From positions 1 to 64,000 of the forward strand of contig PLCO01000007.1 in NCBI GenBank assembly GCA_003134815.1: a stretch of 64,000 nt of DNA, in the 5' to 3' direction. The notes below the pieces were generated by a model that worked only from the letters and a program-made list of their open reading frames with translations, made no database searches and had not been told where the DNA came from. Position 1 is the stretch's first letter, and the number at the start of each line of letters is the position of its first letter. The position numbers and the translations under genes are program-made. This DNA comes from Acidobacteriaceae bacterium. GTDB lineage: Bacteria; Acidobacteriota; Terriglobia; Terriglobales; Acidobacteriaceae. This document shows positions 1 through 7,054 of this stretch, in pieces.

Positions 1-178
1 TGGCATCCTCGCTGGCCTTGCAGATGAGCTGCCGCAGACGATGGAAATAATACGCCGCGGTCGTCTTGTTGACCCCCACCAGAACGCCCGCCGTGCGGGC
101 TGTCGTACCCGCAACAAAGTGCTCCATCAGCCGTAACTGTTGGCTCCAGAGCAGGCGGCTCTTGTGCATCTTCGCCAT
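1..178 (-). CDS. IS1595-family transposase, N-terminal part (cut by window edge)
   Basis: Fifty-nine codons can be read on the minus strand from an ATG at 178 to the window edge. The peptide starts MAKMHKSRLLWSQQ and contains VGVNKTTAAYYFHRLR, which I recognise as the N-terminal region of IS1595/IS1016-type DDE transposases, where it forms a helix-turn-helix for binding the inverted repeats. The catalytic domain lies outside the window. The gene starts about 42 bp inside the probable element end, as expected for this compact IS family. Whether the rest of the gene is intact cannot be seen. Confidence 0.85.
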   Translation of the reverse strand, partial: MAKMHKSRLLWSQQLRLMEHFVAGTTARTAGVLVGVNKTTAAYYFHRLRQLICKASEDA

Positions 179-220
179 CCTAGAAAATCTAGCTCTTCGC
201 TAGTTATCTAGGACAGCCCC
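1..220 (-). mobile_element. End of an IS1595-family insertion sequence
   Basis: Read on the minus strand, positions 220 to 201 give GGGGCTGTCCTAGATAACTA, a G-rich terminus of the kind found at IS1595/IS1016 inverted repeats, followed by the transposase start. Only the transposase-5' end of the element is in the window, so the opposite inverted repeat and the target duplication cannot be checked. The outer boundary (about 220) is an estimate. The adjoining DNA (221-2450) is full of repeats, as often seen where mobile elements accumulate. Confidence 0.7.
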
Positions 221-631
221 TTGCTTTATTAGCCGCAACTTTTTCCACAGTGCACACGAGGCCCTTCGGAGGCGAGGGGCCCCTCGTGCATTTGGGGACG
301 AAGACGCTTTGTTTCCGAGATTTTTGTGGGCGGGTTTGTGCGGGGGTTGGTTATTTCCGGGCCTGAAGGCCGAGAGGAAGTGGTGGGCCGGGGCGGGGCT
401 CGTTACTTCAGGGCCTGAAGGCCGCTGCTCCTTCCGTTCGGTGCAGGGGCTAAAGCCCTGTTTATTTTTTGCGGCGTTTGCGGCATGGCTGAAGCCAGGC
501 CCTGATACAAAACCTGTCGGTTTGCGTTCGTGCTATCCCACCCTAGCAAAGCTAGGATGGGGCACCCCAATTTTGTGGTGGATTTGAGCGCGGCTTGTGC
601 GGCATTCACAGACCTATGACACGCGCAGTTT
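221..631. repeat. Repeat-rich non-coding stretch
   Basis: No convincing gene. Visible parts are a GC-rich inverted repeat (CACGAGGCCC about 254-263 against GGGCCCCTCGTG about 279-290), two copies of GGGCCTGAAGGCC (about 359 and 412), and short palindromic phrases such as AGGGGCTAAAGCCCTG (about 447) and GCATGGCTGAAGCCAGGC (about 483). A phrase around 500-530 recurs at about 2141-2180, in both cases just before a hairpin repeat. The one open frame here runs through these repeats and has an unnatural composition, so it is not called. Confidence 0.6.
530..568. repeat. Dispersed hairpin repeat, copy 1
   Basis: The left arm GTGCTATCCCACCCTAGC is followed after a few bases by the complementary right arm GCTAGGATGGGGCACCCC. 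The inner stem CCTAGC/GCTAGG is perfect and the outer arms pair imperfectly. The same frame, with variable inner stem and loop, recurs at 938, 1067, 2044, 2177 and 2260, and inside a gene at 61620. Confidence 0.75.
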
Positions 632-877
632 CTAACTGCCAGGCGGGTTGTGAAAATTTGGAGTTTTCTTTTTTGCGAAATGCAATTCTTGTAGTCCTTC
701 GAGGTGTAATTTGGCCTTCGCCTTGAGATCCAATAGGCCGGCGGCATTAAGCTGGTACTTTTCTCCATTGGGAACGGTCGCAATATAGAGATCAGCTTGA
801 CGGCCAGACGGATCAACTGCCACGGGGATTCCCTGTGCCTTCAGTTCCGCGATCGCGGCCGCGACTTGCTTATCCAT
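632..877 (-). CDS. Small hypothetical protein (81 aa)
   Basis: An 81-residue frame starts at ATG 877 behind a good ribosome-binding site (CCGGAGAAAATT then ATG). The protein is soluble and mixed alpha/beta in appearance: an Ala/Lys-rich N-terminal helix, then a segment with VDPSGRQADLYIATVP and a Leu/Lys-rich C-terminal helix. No family is recognised. The ribosome-binding site and ordinary amino-acid composition, in a neighbourhood of repeats, argue for a real gene. It lies alone between repeat blocks. Function unknown. Confidence 0.55.
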   Translation of the reverse strand: MDKQVAAAIAELKAQGIPVAVDPSGRQADLYIATVPNGEKYQLNAAGLLDLKAKAKLHLEGLQELHFAKKKTPNFHNPPGS

Positions 878-937
878 AATTTTCTCCGGCTCTCAGACCC
901 ATTCTAACGAAGAAGGCCGGATTGTGAGTTCGGGTCA

Positions 938-1027
938 GTGCTATCCCACCCTAGGCGCAAGAACAAAAGCGCGCCTAGGATGGGGCACCCGGCGCAAGAA
1001 CAAAAGCGCGCCTAGGATGGGGCATCC
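938..1027. repeat. Dispersed hairpin repeat, copy 2, with duplicated right arm
   Basis: The left arm GTGCTATCCCACCCTAGG starts at 938. The loop plus right arm is then present twice as 37-bp direct repeats, 954-990 and 991-1027, differing at one base (CACCC against CATCC). Each unit ends in CCTAGGATGGGGCA, so the left arm can pair with either copy. This shows that one arm has recently been tandemly duplicated. Confidence 0.75.
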
Positions 1028-1707
1028 TCGGTTCGTGGTGGATGAAGGCAGGGGAAGTTTGGGTCCGTGCTATCCCTGGTCCCCAAGTGCGAGGGACCAG
1101 GGGCACCATCGACGGCAACAAGGCCATTCGCCCCGGCGAACAGAACGGAGGTGATCAGCAGCCCCCAGCCGAACTCGGCCCCGCCGAACCGCCAGCGTCG
1201 GCCTAAAGCGCTGTTCAACAAGGACTGATACAGCCCGCGGAAGAGAAGTTCTTCAGCAAGACCTGGCATCACCAGCAGGTAAGCCCACCCCTCACCAGTC
1301 AGTCTGACGCGAGAGCCAAGGCTGAAGACAACAGCAGGAACCGCTGCAGCGATGAAGAGGGCGACAATTGACGGCTTCAACCAGCCCGGCTGCAGGCGCG
1401 AGGTAACACCGATGGATGCAAAGGAGACTCCAGGAGCCAACCACGCCACTAGCAATGTCAAAGCCGTTGTCAGGATCGCGGCTTGCCAACTCCAATGCAG
1501 GTGCTGGAACCCGTTCACCCGGGGGAGTTCTGCGATCGCATTCTCAAGGATGACCAAGGATCCGACAAACAGAACCAGTCCCCACCGCCGTATGCGGGAG
1601 CGCCAAAGCGCAACCAATACAAACGGCAAAGCGCACAACAGCGTAAGTCCAGCACTAAGGCCCACGCTGACCAGGTAGGTCCGCAGCGGCATATCGCATT
1701 GTCCCAC
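1012..1707 (-). CDS. CPBP-family (CAAX protease-like) membrane protein, 3' end replaced by repeats
   Basis: A 231-residue membrane protein with at least five hydrophobic helices. The CPBP (abortive infection/CAAX protease) signature EELLFRGLYQ is present near residue 155, supplying the first two catalytic glutamates and the Arg. The next motif normally has His after LF.., but here it reads LFAGAN. Right after VAVDG (about residue 203) the frame enters hairpin repeat copy 3 and stops inside copy 2, so the last motif is missing and the tail is repeat-encoded. It is probably inactive, a gene truncated by repeats. The start is uncertain (1707, or ATG at 1692); neither has a strong ribosome-binding site. 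Confidence 0.65.
   Translation of the reverse strand: MGQCDMPLRTYLVSVGLSAGLTLLCALPFVLVALWRSRIRRWGLVLFVGSLVILENAIAELPRVNGFQHLHWSWQAAILTTALTLLVAWLAPGVSFASIGVTSRLQPGWLKPSIVALFIAAAVPAVVFSLGSRVRLTGEGWAYLLVMPGLAEELLFRGLYQSLLNSALGRRWRFGGAEFGWGLLITSVLFAGANGLVAVDGAPGPSHLGTRDSTDPNFPCLHPPRTEDAPS
1067..1107. repeat. Dispersed hairpin repeat, copy 3 (second subtype)
   Basis: This copy has left arm GTGCTATCCCTGGTCCC and right arm GGGACCAGGGGCACC, with AAGTGCGA as loop. The outer edges (GTGCTATCCC and GGGGCACC) match copy 1 but the inner stem differs, so two subtypes share one frame. It encodes part of the foreign C-terminal tail of the CPBP protein. Confidence 0.75.
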
Positions 1708-1989
1708 ATGCAGCCGAAGACACCCGTAGAAGTGATCGCACCAGGCATTTCGGTTTGAGCCACCACGCGATGACTCGTGGATTGTCGGCTACTCGGAGAT
1801 TACTCATCGGTAAACGGCGTCGAGGCGACTGGAACTCTCTGGGTCCGCCGAGCGACCTGTGGTGTGCGATCCCACCCTTCGCCAAAATTCCAAGAAGCAG
1901 GTCCCCGTTCGACTCCGATCGCTGACGCGATCTTCGCTCAGGGCAGGCTTTCGGCTCCGCTGAAATGCGCTTCGCTCGGGATGGCAGAT

Positions 1990-2024
1990 CAGTTGTCAGT
2001 TATCAGTTGTCAGTGGTCAGTTGT
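1990..2024. repeat. 7-bp-period tandem array (CAGTTGT type)
   Basis: Five consecutive heptamers: CAGTTGT, CAGTTAT, CAGTTGT, CAGTGGT, CAGTTGT. It belongs to a wider set of heptameric arrays at intergenic positions in this window (18984, 27467, 27572, 28974, 38501, 50191, 55632). Confidence 0.8.
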
Positions 2025-2043
2025 CCGTGCGTAGCGACGACCC

Positions 2044-2085
2044 GTGCGATCCCAGGTCCCCAAATGCGAGGGATCAGGGGCACCC
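2044..2085. repeat. Dispersed hairpin repeat, copy 4
   Basis: Same subtype as copy 3: GTGCGATCCCAGGTCCCC, a short loop AAATGCGA, then GGGATCAGGGGCACCC. Mismatches in the stem indicate an older copy. Confidence 0.7.
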
Positions 2086-2176
2086 GTTTCTTGTGGTGAG
2101 TGTGGATCGCGGCAGTCGGGGATGAATCCCCGACCTACCAGTCAAGCCCTGATACAAGGCCTGTGAGTTTGAGATC

Positions 2177-2223
2177 GTGCTATCCCACCCTTCGCCAGAA
2201 AAAAGCGAAGGATAGGGCAACCC
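2177..2223. repeat. Dispersed hairpin repeat, copy 5
   Basis: The left arm GTGCTATCCCACCCTTCGC pairs with GCGAAGGATAGGGCAACCC. This is the copy most like the one inside the UbiD gene at 61620, sharing the TTCGC/GCGAA-type stem and the GGGCAACC edge. Confidence 0.75.
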
Positions 2224-2259
2224 GTCTGTGGAGGGTGAAGAAAGAGAAACCCGAGGTTC

Positions 2260-2324
2260 GTGCTATCCCACCGTAGCGTAGCGCGCGATCCCTGGTCCCC
2301 AAGTGCGAGGGACCAGGGGCACCC
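2260..2324. repeat. Mosaic hairpin repeat, copy 6
   Basis: The left part GTGCTATCCCACCGTAGCG is of the copy-1 subtype, but it runs directly into a complete copy-3-type hairpin (CGATCCCTGGTCCCC, loop, GGGACCAGGGGCACCC). This looks like insertion or recombination of one subtype within another. Confidence 0.7.
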
Positions 2325-2450
2325 GGCCGATACGGTTAAGTGGCGTTCTTCTTAAGAAAACGCCACATTGCTCGATCTAAAAACGCCACCGGAATTGGAG
2401 AAACGCCGGAATTGAAGAACCGCCGGAATTGAAGAACCGCGGTAGTAGTG

Positions 2451-3722
2451 TCATTGCGCGTATTTTTGTCTCCGGTTGGCAATGCTCTCCTCCTTCGCCT
2501 GCATCGTCCTCTCCGCTTGCATGGCCCGGCGAGCACGCACGAGGCGGCCCCTGGCGGCGGCGTTATTGCCCTCGATTTGCCAGGCCCGTTTATAGTTAGC
2601 TGCCGCTGCCGCGTAATTGCCCTTGTGCATCTGTAGGTTGGCCAAATCGAAATATCTCTGCGCGGAACGTGCCATAGCTCCACGGGACTCAGGAGCCGAG
2701 GTCATTCGGCGAGCGGATGTCGACGCCGGAGCCCTCGAGAATGCCGCATCATGCGACCCTCCGCTTGACCCTGACGCAACACGCGCAGTAGCTCGGCGAG
2801 ATGGACGTTCCGGTGTCATCATCGGGTGCGTCGTAGCGATCGGCGATGCTACCTTCGCCGGTGACGGCTTGACCGCAGTATCCGGGGCATCGCCGGCCTG
2901 AGGATTGACTTCAGGCACGGTGGCGGGATCCTCGGCGACGGAAGTTGGTTCGGGCGCAGAAGGAGAATCCGGCGAGTTGAGCTGCGGTGGTGAACTGTGC
3001 GCCTGAGAGCCAGGTACGGCCCCGATGCGATGAAATACAACGATGAAACCCACGCACAGCGACAGCGCGCCGATGGCGGCGGCAACCCTGTAAATTACAA
3101 TTCTCGACGCTTGAGGTGGAGACGCTGCCGGCCTGGACGCTGCCGGATTGGACGATGCAAGTTTCGACGATGCAAGTTTCGACGATGCAAGTTTTAACCA
3201 GGAGATTATCGGCCAGGAGATTGTCGGCGCAAAAGAACGGTCCAGAGCACTCCTGGGCGCAATTTCAACGCGATCTGTTGCATTGCCTTCCTTTTCTGCT
3301 TTTTCCTTTTTGACGGCCGGCGGCACATCGGCCTTTACGGCAGGCGCAACTGCGATGGGAATTACCGGCGGCGCGACATATTGTGCGGCCATTTGCTCAG
3401 GCAGCTTCGCTTTCACCGCCGGCAAAGCGGCCGTTTTCGCGGCCAGTGCAGCGGCGATCTCGATGGCCGGAGGCACAAAGTTTTCAACCAGGCCGATCTC
3501 CAGCGATGGCTCGTATTCATGCGAAACCACCGGCGCGTGCTGGCGAAAAAGATTGTTGATGAGCGCAGTCTGGCGCGGGTTCAACAGGGAAAGCGAGAGC
3601 TGTCGAAAGTTGCGGAAGGTCCAAAGCAGATAAACGCGCTGCCAAAAGGAGGGTTCAACGGCAACTAATCCTTGCTGCGTTTGGAATAGCAAGAAGCCAG
3701 ATTCAAGCTTGTTCAGAAGCAC
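2451..3722 (-). CDS. Single-pass membrane protein with C-terminal TPR-like region
   Basis: A 423-residue protein from the GTG at 3722, chosen because GGGGGAG lies four bases upstream; a GTG at 3720+18 (3738-3740) would add six residues without a ribosome-binding site. The N-terminal ~55 residues include SFWQRVYLLWTFRNFR, which I recall from Acidobacteria proteins of unknown function. A Pro/Ala/Lys linker follows, with three 15-bp in-frame repeats encoding KLASS (about 3146-3192). Then come one TM helix (around residues 210-230), another Pro/Ser-rich linker and a C-terminal TPR-like helical pair with Lys/Arg-rich tail. It is probably anchored in the inner membrane with the TPR part on the other side. 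Partner and function unknown. Confidence 0.6.
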   Translation of the reverse strand: MLLNKLESGFLLFQTQQGLVAVEPSFWQRVYLLWTFRNFRQLSLSLLNPRQTALINNLFRQHAPVVSHEYEPSLEIGLVENFVPPAIEIAAALAAKTAALPAVKAKLPEQMAAQYVAPPVIPIAVAPAVKADVPPAVKKEKAEKEGNATDRVEIAPRSALDRSFAPTISWPIISWLKLASSKLASSKLASSNPAASRPAASPPQASRIVIYRVAAAIGALSLCVGFIVVFHRIGAVPGSQAHSSPPQLNSPDSPSAPEPTSVAEDPATVPEVNPQAGDAPDTAVKPSPAKVASPIATTHPMMTPERPSRRATARVASGSSGGSHDAAFSRAPASTSARRMTSAPESRGAMARSAQRYFDLANLQMHKGNYAAAAANYKRAWQIEGNNAAARGRLVRARRAMQAERTMQAKEESIANRRQKYAQ

Positions 3723-4214
3723 AAATCTCCCCCGTGACACAGGATACAGCTTGCGTGGTACAGGGGCCTAATCGCAACCTATCGATGACGGACCCACTGA
3801 TCACGATGAGCCGAACCGCCTTCGCAAGCGAGTTGCAAAGAGTTTTCACGGCTGTGCCCTGCCGCATCCTACCGCCAGATCGTTGAAAACGGCCAAGGGG
3901 GGATTGGCATCGCTTTCGAACGCCCAAATCGGATTCCCCGACTTAGACCCCGCATCCGGACCAAAGTTGCGCTACAGGTTTCTATGCCAGGTTTCGGTGT
4001 TGCCGGCATGCAGGCCGACGGCTGCTGGGACCAGGGCTGGGACCTTAGCTAGCCGCCGAACAGGCATTATGCCAGAGCACGATTGCGCCTGGCGGAAGCG
4101 GAAGGGTACAATCGCCACTCCAGAGGCTAAATCGGGCGCTCGAATCCCGGCCAATCTGTAAGCCCTGGCCAATCTGTATCTGCGCCAATCTTTATCTGCA
4201 TCGAGGAGAGCTTC
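3723..4214. other. Non-coding stretch, nothing clear except short repeats
   Basis: No supported gene. There are minor direct repeats: GGGACCAGGGCTGGGACC near 4028-4046, and three related copies of GCCAATCT followed by GTA/TTA between about 4150 and 4200, just before the lipoprotein gene. No clear promoter was identified. Confidence 0.4.
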
Positions 4215-4595
4215 ATGAACAGAATCATCCGCTTGCCGGGCGCGAGCCTTGTGCTCACATCCGCGTTGCTTTGCGTTTCCTGCCACTCGGGATCGTCGTC
4301 GCCATCTCCGAGCTCTTCAGCGGGAGCGATCAACATGCTGTGCTATTCAAGCCCCACGGTTCAGACGGTGCGATTGAGTGCCGTCTTTCCGATCAAGACT
4401 CACGATGCAACCACGATGGTGGAGGAGCCCTGGTCCGCCGACTTCAGGCGCTATCTGGCGCATTCGGGCAATGAGGGCGGCATCAGCGTTACGTGCGACC
4501 AAGTGACCTCGACGGACGCCGAAAAAGAGAAGGCTGACGAATTGCGCAAACAGGGGCACACAGTGGTCGAGACGGGCTGGACCTACGCCAACTAG
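4215..4595 (+). CDS. Small putative lipoprotein
   Basis: A 126-residue protein with a strong ribosome-binding site (GAGGAGAG, about 8 bases before ATG). Residues 1-22 form a signal peptide ending LLCVSC, so Cys at about 23 is a plausible though non-ideal lipidation site. A Ser/Pro-rich spacer follows. The mature domain has further Cys residues (about 43 and 98) that could pair in the periplasm. No family recognised. It stands alone, and an inverted-repeat element begins directly at its stop codon. Confidence 0.65.
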   Translation: MNRIIRLPGASLVLTSALLCVSCHSGSSSPSPSSSAGAINMLCYSSPTVQTVRLSAVFPIKTHDATTMVEEPWSADFRRYLAHSGNEGGISVTCDQVTSTDAEKEKADELRKQGHTVVETGWTYAN

Positions 4596-4706
4596 AGCGT
4601 TTTCGATTGACGTGTCGACATCGCCGGCGTCGCGCAGGACGGCAATTTTTTGAGGAAATTGCTACTGGGCCCCCCGGATTCTGTTAAGAGCAGAATCGAA
4701 AACGCT
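4596..4706. repeat. MITE-like inverted-repeat element (about 111 bp)
   Basis: A perfect 13-bp terminal inverted repeat, AGCGTTTTCGATT at 4596-4608 and AATCGAAAACGCT at 4694-4706, bounds a segment with an internal hairpin (GCAATTT, loop, AAATTGC, about 4641-4661). It begins directly after the lipoprotein stop codon. It may be a small non-autonomous mobile element or a long mRNA 3' hairpin. No flanking direct repeat was found. Confidence 0.5.
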
Positions 4707-4797
4707 GTAGACGCCGGCCGCGAGTGCGCGCTACGTCCATTGCTGGGCGTTGCAGGTCTGGTTCGATGGGGTCTTCATAGAGAGGGGTCACGGTGAT

Positions 4798-5235
4798 ATG
4801 GAAGAGCCGAGAAGATTGAGATTCCCAATTCCCGCGATGGTTGTCCCGGTGGTCGTCGGGCTTCTCTATCTATTTGTGCCGGGTGTTCGAGAGCGGCCCT
4901 GGACGGCTTGGAGGATTGGGGGAGCGGCTTTTGCAGCAGCCGGCTACATCCTGTTCGTGATCTCGCGTATTCAATTGGGCAATTCATTTTCGGTCTCGGC
5001 ACAAGCAAAAGGGCTCGTCACGCATGGACTCTACGCGCGAATCCGCAATCCAATTTACGTCTTCGTTGTGGTGATGTGGGTCGGCCTGGTTGTCGCGCTG
5101 CACCTTTATTGGTTGTTCATTCCTTTGCTCGCTTTGCTCGTGATGCAAGTGATCCGGGCGAGTCGGGAAGCAAAGGTCCTGCAAGCAAAGTTCGGACAGG
5201 CTTATATCGATTACCGAAAGCAAACCTGGTTTTGA
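4798..5235 (+). CDS. Isoprenylcysteine carboxyl methyltransferase-like membrane protein
   Basis: A 145-residue protein with four predicted TM helices. The C-terminal half carries the ICMT/PEMT-type pattern: GLVTHGLYARIRNPIYV, where the G-x-Y-x-x-x-R-N-P motif binds S-adenosylmethionine, and a later acidic stretch SREAKVLQAKFG..Y..Y. Proteins of this family methylate membrane-embedded thiols or lipids; the bacterial substrate is not known. The start at ATG 4798 was chosen because GAGGGG lies about 10 bases upstream; an in-frame extension to 4750 lacks membrane character. Apparently monocistronic. Confidence 0.8.
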   Translation: MEEPRRLRFPIPAMVVPVVVGLLYLFVPGVRERPWTAWRIGGAAFAAAGYILFVISRIQLGNSFSVSAQAKGLVTHGLYARIRNPIYVFVVVMWVGLVVALHLYWLFIPLLALLVMQVIRASREAKVLQAKFGQAYIDYRKQTWF

Positions 5236-5734
5236 TATGGAATAGGCTCCTGCAATCAACCTGCTGCCGGGACCGCAACGGTACCCGCTGGATCGACATG
5301 CTTGCGGGGAATCTTTGGCAAGGCATTGGGAAAAAGCGGATCGACGGCCGAGCGTGCAGGTGGGTCTTGTAGCGCCGCAGAGACTCGAGTTGCCGCTTGG
5401 CGCGGCGGCGTTCTTTGAAGTTTCATCGGCCCAGCGAGGATGGCTTGCTGGGCCGTGCTTTGTTTTCGGGATTTGTGCGGGCGGGTGTGCGGGGGTTGAT
5501 GAGGGGCGAAGCGGGGTTAGCGGAGCTAGCGGAGTAGGCGGGGCTAGTTGGCCGGGTTGGGAGCGGAGGGTCGATCTGGATCGCGGGGGCTGGATCGCGG
5601 GGGCTGGATGGCGCGACGTGTGATCGGCGGCGGAAACGGCGTTTATCATTGCCGATCGGTGGACCTCGCGAGGACAGTACCATTTATGTGAGAGCTTTGC
5701 GGAGGACGGGGCTTCGGGCTGTCTCGCACAGCGT
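5236..5734. other. Non-coding stretch with a 9-bp tandem array
   Basis: Open frames here have G/P/R-rich, repeat-driven composition and are not called. The notable content is the 9-bp array at 5511-5546 and a GATCGCGGGGGCTG duplication at about 5578-5605. The 3' end of the next minus-strand operon lies at the right edge. Confidence 0.5.
5511..5546. repeat. 9-bp-period tandem array (GCGGAGCTA type)
   Basis: Four consecutive nonamers: GCGGGGTTA, GCGGAGCTA, GCGGAGTAG, GCGGGGCTA. The same nonamer family forms a second four-unit array at 32212-32247, between leuD and ilvD. Confidence 0.75.
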
Positions 5735-5965
5735 TTACCGGGCTGCGACGCCTTTCCTTTCCCGCCTCTCAAGCAGGTCCAACATGAGCTGCAAAGCCTG
5801 GCTTTCCTTCAGCATGTCGTCCCAACGATAGGCGGGCCCTGGCTTGTGACTAATCGTCAGGCATTCGGCCTCGAACTCAGCCACAAGGGATTCGCAATGG
5901 AATTTGCGCAGTACCGTTTGCGCTATCAGAGTTTGGATTCTGGGTTTGCTTATGATGAGTTCCAT
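5735..5965 (-). CDS. Hypothetical protein (76 aa), last gene of an uncharacterised operon
   Basis: A 76-residue, largely helical, charged protein starting MELIISKPRIQTLI. GAGGTC lies about 7 bases before the ATG at 5965. A central Cys/His-containing stretch and a Leu/Arg-rich C-terminal helix are visible. It lies 29 bp downstream of the gene ending at 5995 and in the same direction, so cotranscription is likely. No family recognised. Confidence 0.55.
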   Translation of the reverse strand: MELIISKPRIQTLIAQTVLRKFHCESLVAEFEAECLTISHKPGPAYRWDDMLKESQALQLMLDLLERRERKGVAAR

Positions 5966-5994
5966 GGTTTGACCTCGGCTGGTGCGCTCTGGCG

Positions 5995-6720
5995 TCAGGC
6001 GGGGAGCGCTGCTCCCGGGTGCTTGCGGGACAAGCTCGGCAATTCATTCAGGAAAATTGAGTTCACGGCGGAGCGAGCAGGAACCTTGCGCAGAGCGGCA
6101 GACTGCGGAGCGGCTGCGCGGCCGGGCAGCGAACGCAGGCCGATGAAGACTTCGCCCACAGTGAGGCGAGCGTTGCCTTCAAAGTCAAGGAAGCCGGCAT
6201 TGCGCTGCTTACAGAGGTCCTGTGCCTCCGGGGAGAGATAGGGCGCGATGAGAACGGGCGTCGCATCGGAGGCGAGCGGGGCGGCGGCTGCACGGTTTTC
6301 GTGAAACGCTTTGCGAAGGCGATCCGGGTCACCGTCGGGATAGACTTCGCAGGCCAGCGTGTGGCTATGACCGTAGACCTCGATTTGGGCAATGATTGTT
6401 CGCGTCGGGATTCGGTGCGACGGGATTGGTTGAGCGGGGATTGGTCGGGCGAGGATTGGGCGCGCAGGGATTTGTCGCGCGGGGATTCGCGGGGCCGAGA
6501 TGCCGGAATAAGGGTCGCGGGGCCAGGGTTCGCGTTTCATCTCCATCAGTTTAATCGCGGAGACACGGCCGAGCAGCGCCGCCAGGGCCTCGGCTGCACG
6601 GGTCTCAAGATCAGATGGGCGCGTGTCAGGTTCAGTCGAGCGCTTTGGGGATTCAGTCCGGCGCGGCGAGGGTTCGGTCGAGCGCGTTGCGGGTTCAGTC
6701 GAAACTGTGTCCATTTTCAT
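5995..6720 (-). CDS. Conserved hypothetical protein with repeat-expanded N-terminal half
   Basis: A 241-residue protein. Residues about 1-105 are low complexity: STEP-type repeats at the start, then several five-residue units such as IPARP and ILARP coded by degenerate 15-bp repeats (about 6405-6500). The folded core, about 105-205, contains IEVYGHSHTLACEVYPDG, LIAPYLSPEAQDLC and FLDFEGNARL. I recall this core from Acidobacteria proteins, and it loosely resembles AbiEi-type or restriction-related proteins, but I cannot assign it. The start overlaps the upstream gene by 26 bp, indicating translational coupling. The region after residue 205 may be degenerate. Confidence 0.55.
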   Translation of the reverse strand: MKMDTVSTEPATRSTEPSPRRTESPKRSTEPDTRPSDLETRAAEALAALLGRVSAIKLMEMKREPWPRDPYSGISAPRIPARQIPARPILARPIPAQPIPSHRIPTRTIIAQIEVYGHSHTLACEVYPDGDPDRLRKAFHENRAAAAPLASDATPVLIAPYLSPEAQDLCKQRNAGFLDFEGNARLTVGEVFIGLRSLPGRAAAPQSAALRKVPARSAVNSIFLNELPSLSRKHPGAALPA

Positions 6721-7054
6721 GAGGGTCTCCTACCTCGCCGAAAGCCGGCTCGCTCTCTTCCTTGCTTGCGGGACCAAGAATGAACGAGTTTTTTCCCGAC
6801 GGGATCAAAGCCATTGGAACTCGGGTATCGCCGTTGTGGTTGCGCTGCTTCGATTCCAGCCAGAGGCACAATCTTGGATCGTGAATCTCCGGGTGGTCAT
6901 GCCAGAAATTTGGAGCCAGCCCGCACTCGATGCGCAGATGATCGAGCTGGAGCTCAATCTGCGTGATGCGCCTGGAAAAATAGCGGCGCACGTTGCCGGC
7001 GCCAACATAGAGGCCCGTAACCCGATGACCTATGAATTGCGATGTGACAACCAT
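6695..7054 (-). CDS. Conserved hypothetical protein (119 aa), first gene of the operon
   Basis: The start at ATG 7054 is fixed by GCGGAGGAAATCG immediately upstream; the longer open frame to 7171 lacks such a site. The protein begins MVVTSQFIGHRVTGLYVG and contains YFSRRITQIELQLDHLRIEC, FWHDHPEIHDPRLCLWLE and IPSGKNSF. It has many His/Asp residues, and I recall similar short proteins in Acidobacteria without a known function. It overlaps the next gene by 26 bp. The three genes 7054 to 5735 appear to be one transcription unit. Confidence 0.6.
   Translation of the reverse strand: MVVTSQFIGHRVTGLYVGAGNVRRYFSRRITQIELQLDHLRIECGLAPNFWHDHPEIHDPRLCLWLESKQRNHNGDTRVPMALIPSGKNSFILGPASKEESEPAFGEVGDPHENGHSFD

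Larger units (their letters stand above)
1708..2450. other. Non-coding stretch dominated by repeats
   Basis: No credible coding frame. It contains a degenerate left arm of the hairpin family at about 1863, a 7-bp-period array at 1990-2024, three clear hairpin copies (2044, 2177, 2260), and before 2450 a short degenerate tandem repeat around CGCCGGAATTGAAGAAC (about 2390-2440). The stop codon of the next minus-strand gene lies at its right edge. Confidence 0.6.

Noticed and set aside
309-587. Open frame of 92 codons on the plus strand
   Set aside because: It passes through repeat phrases and has no ribosome-binding site; composition is that of repeats.
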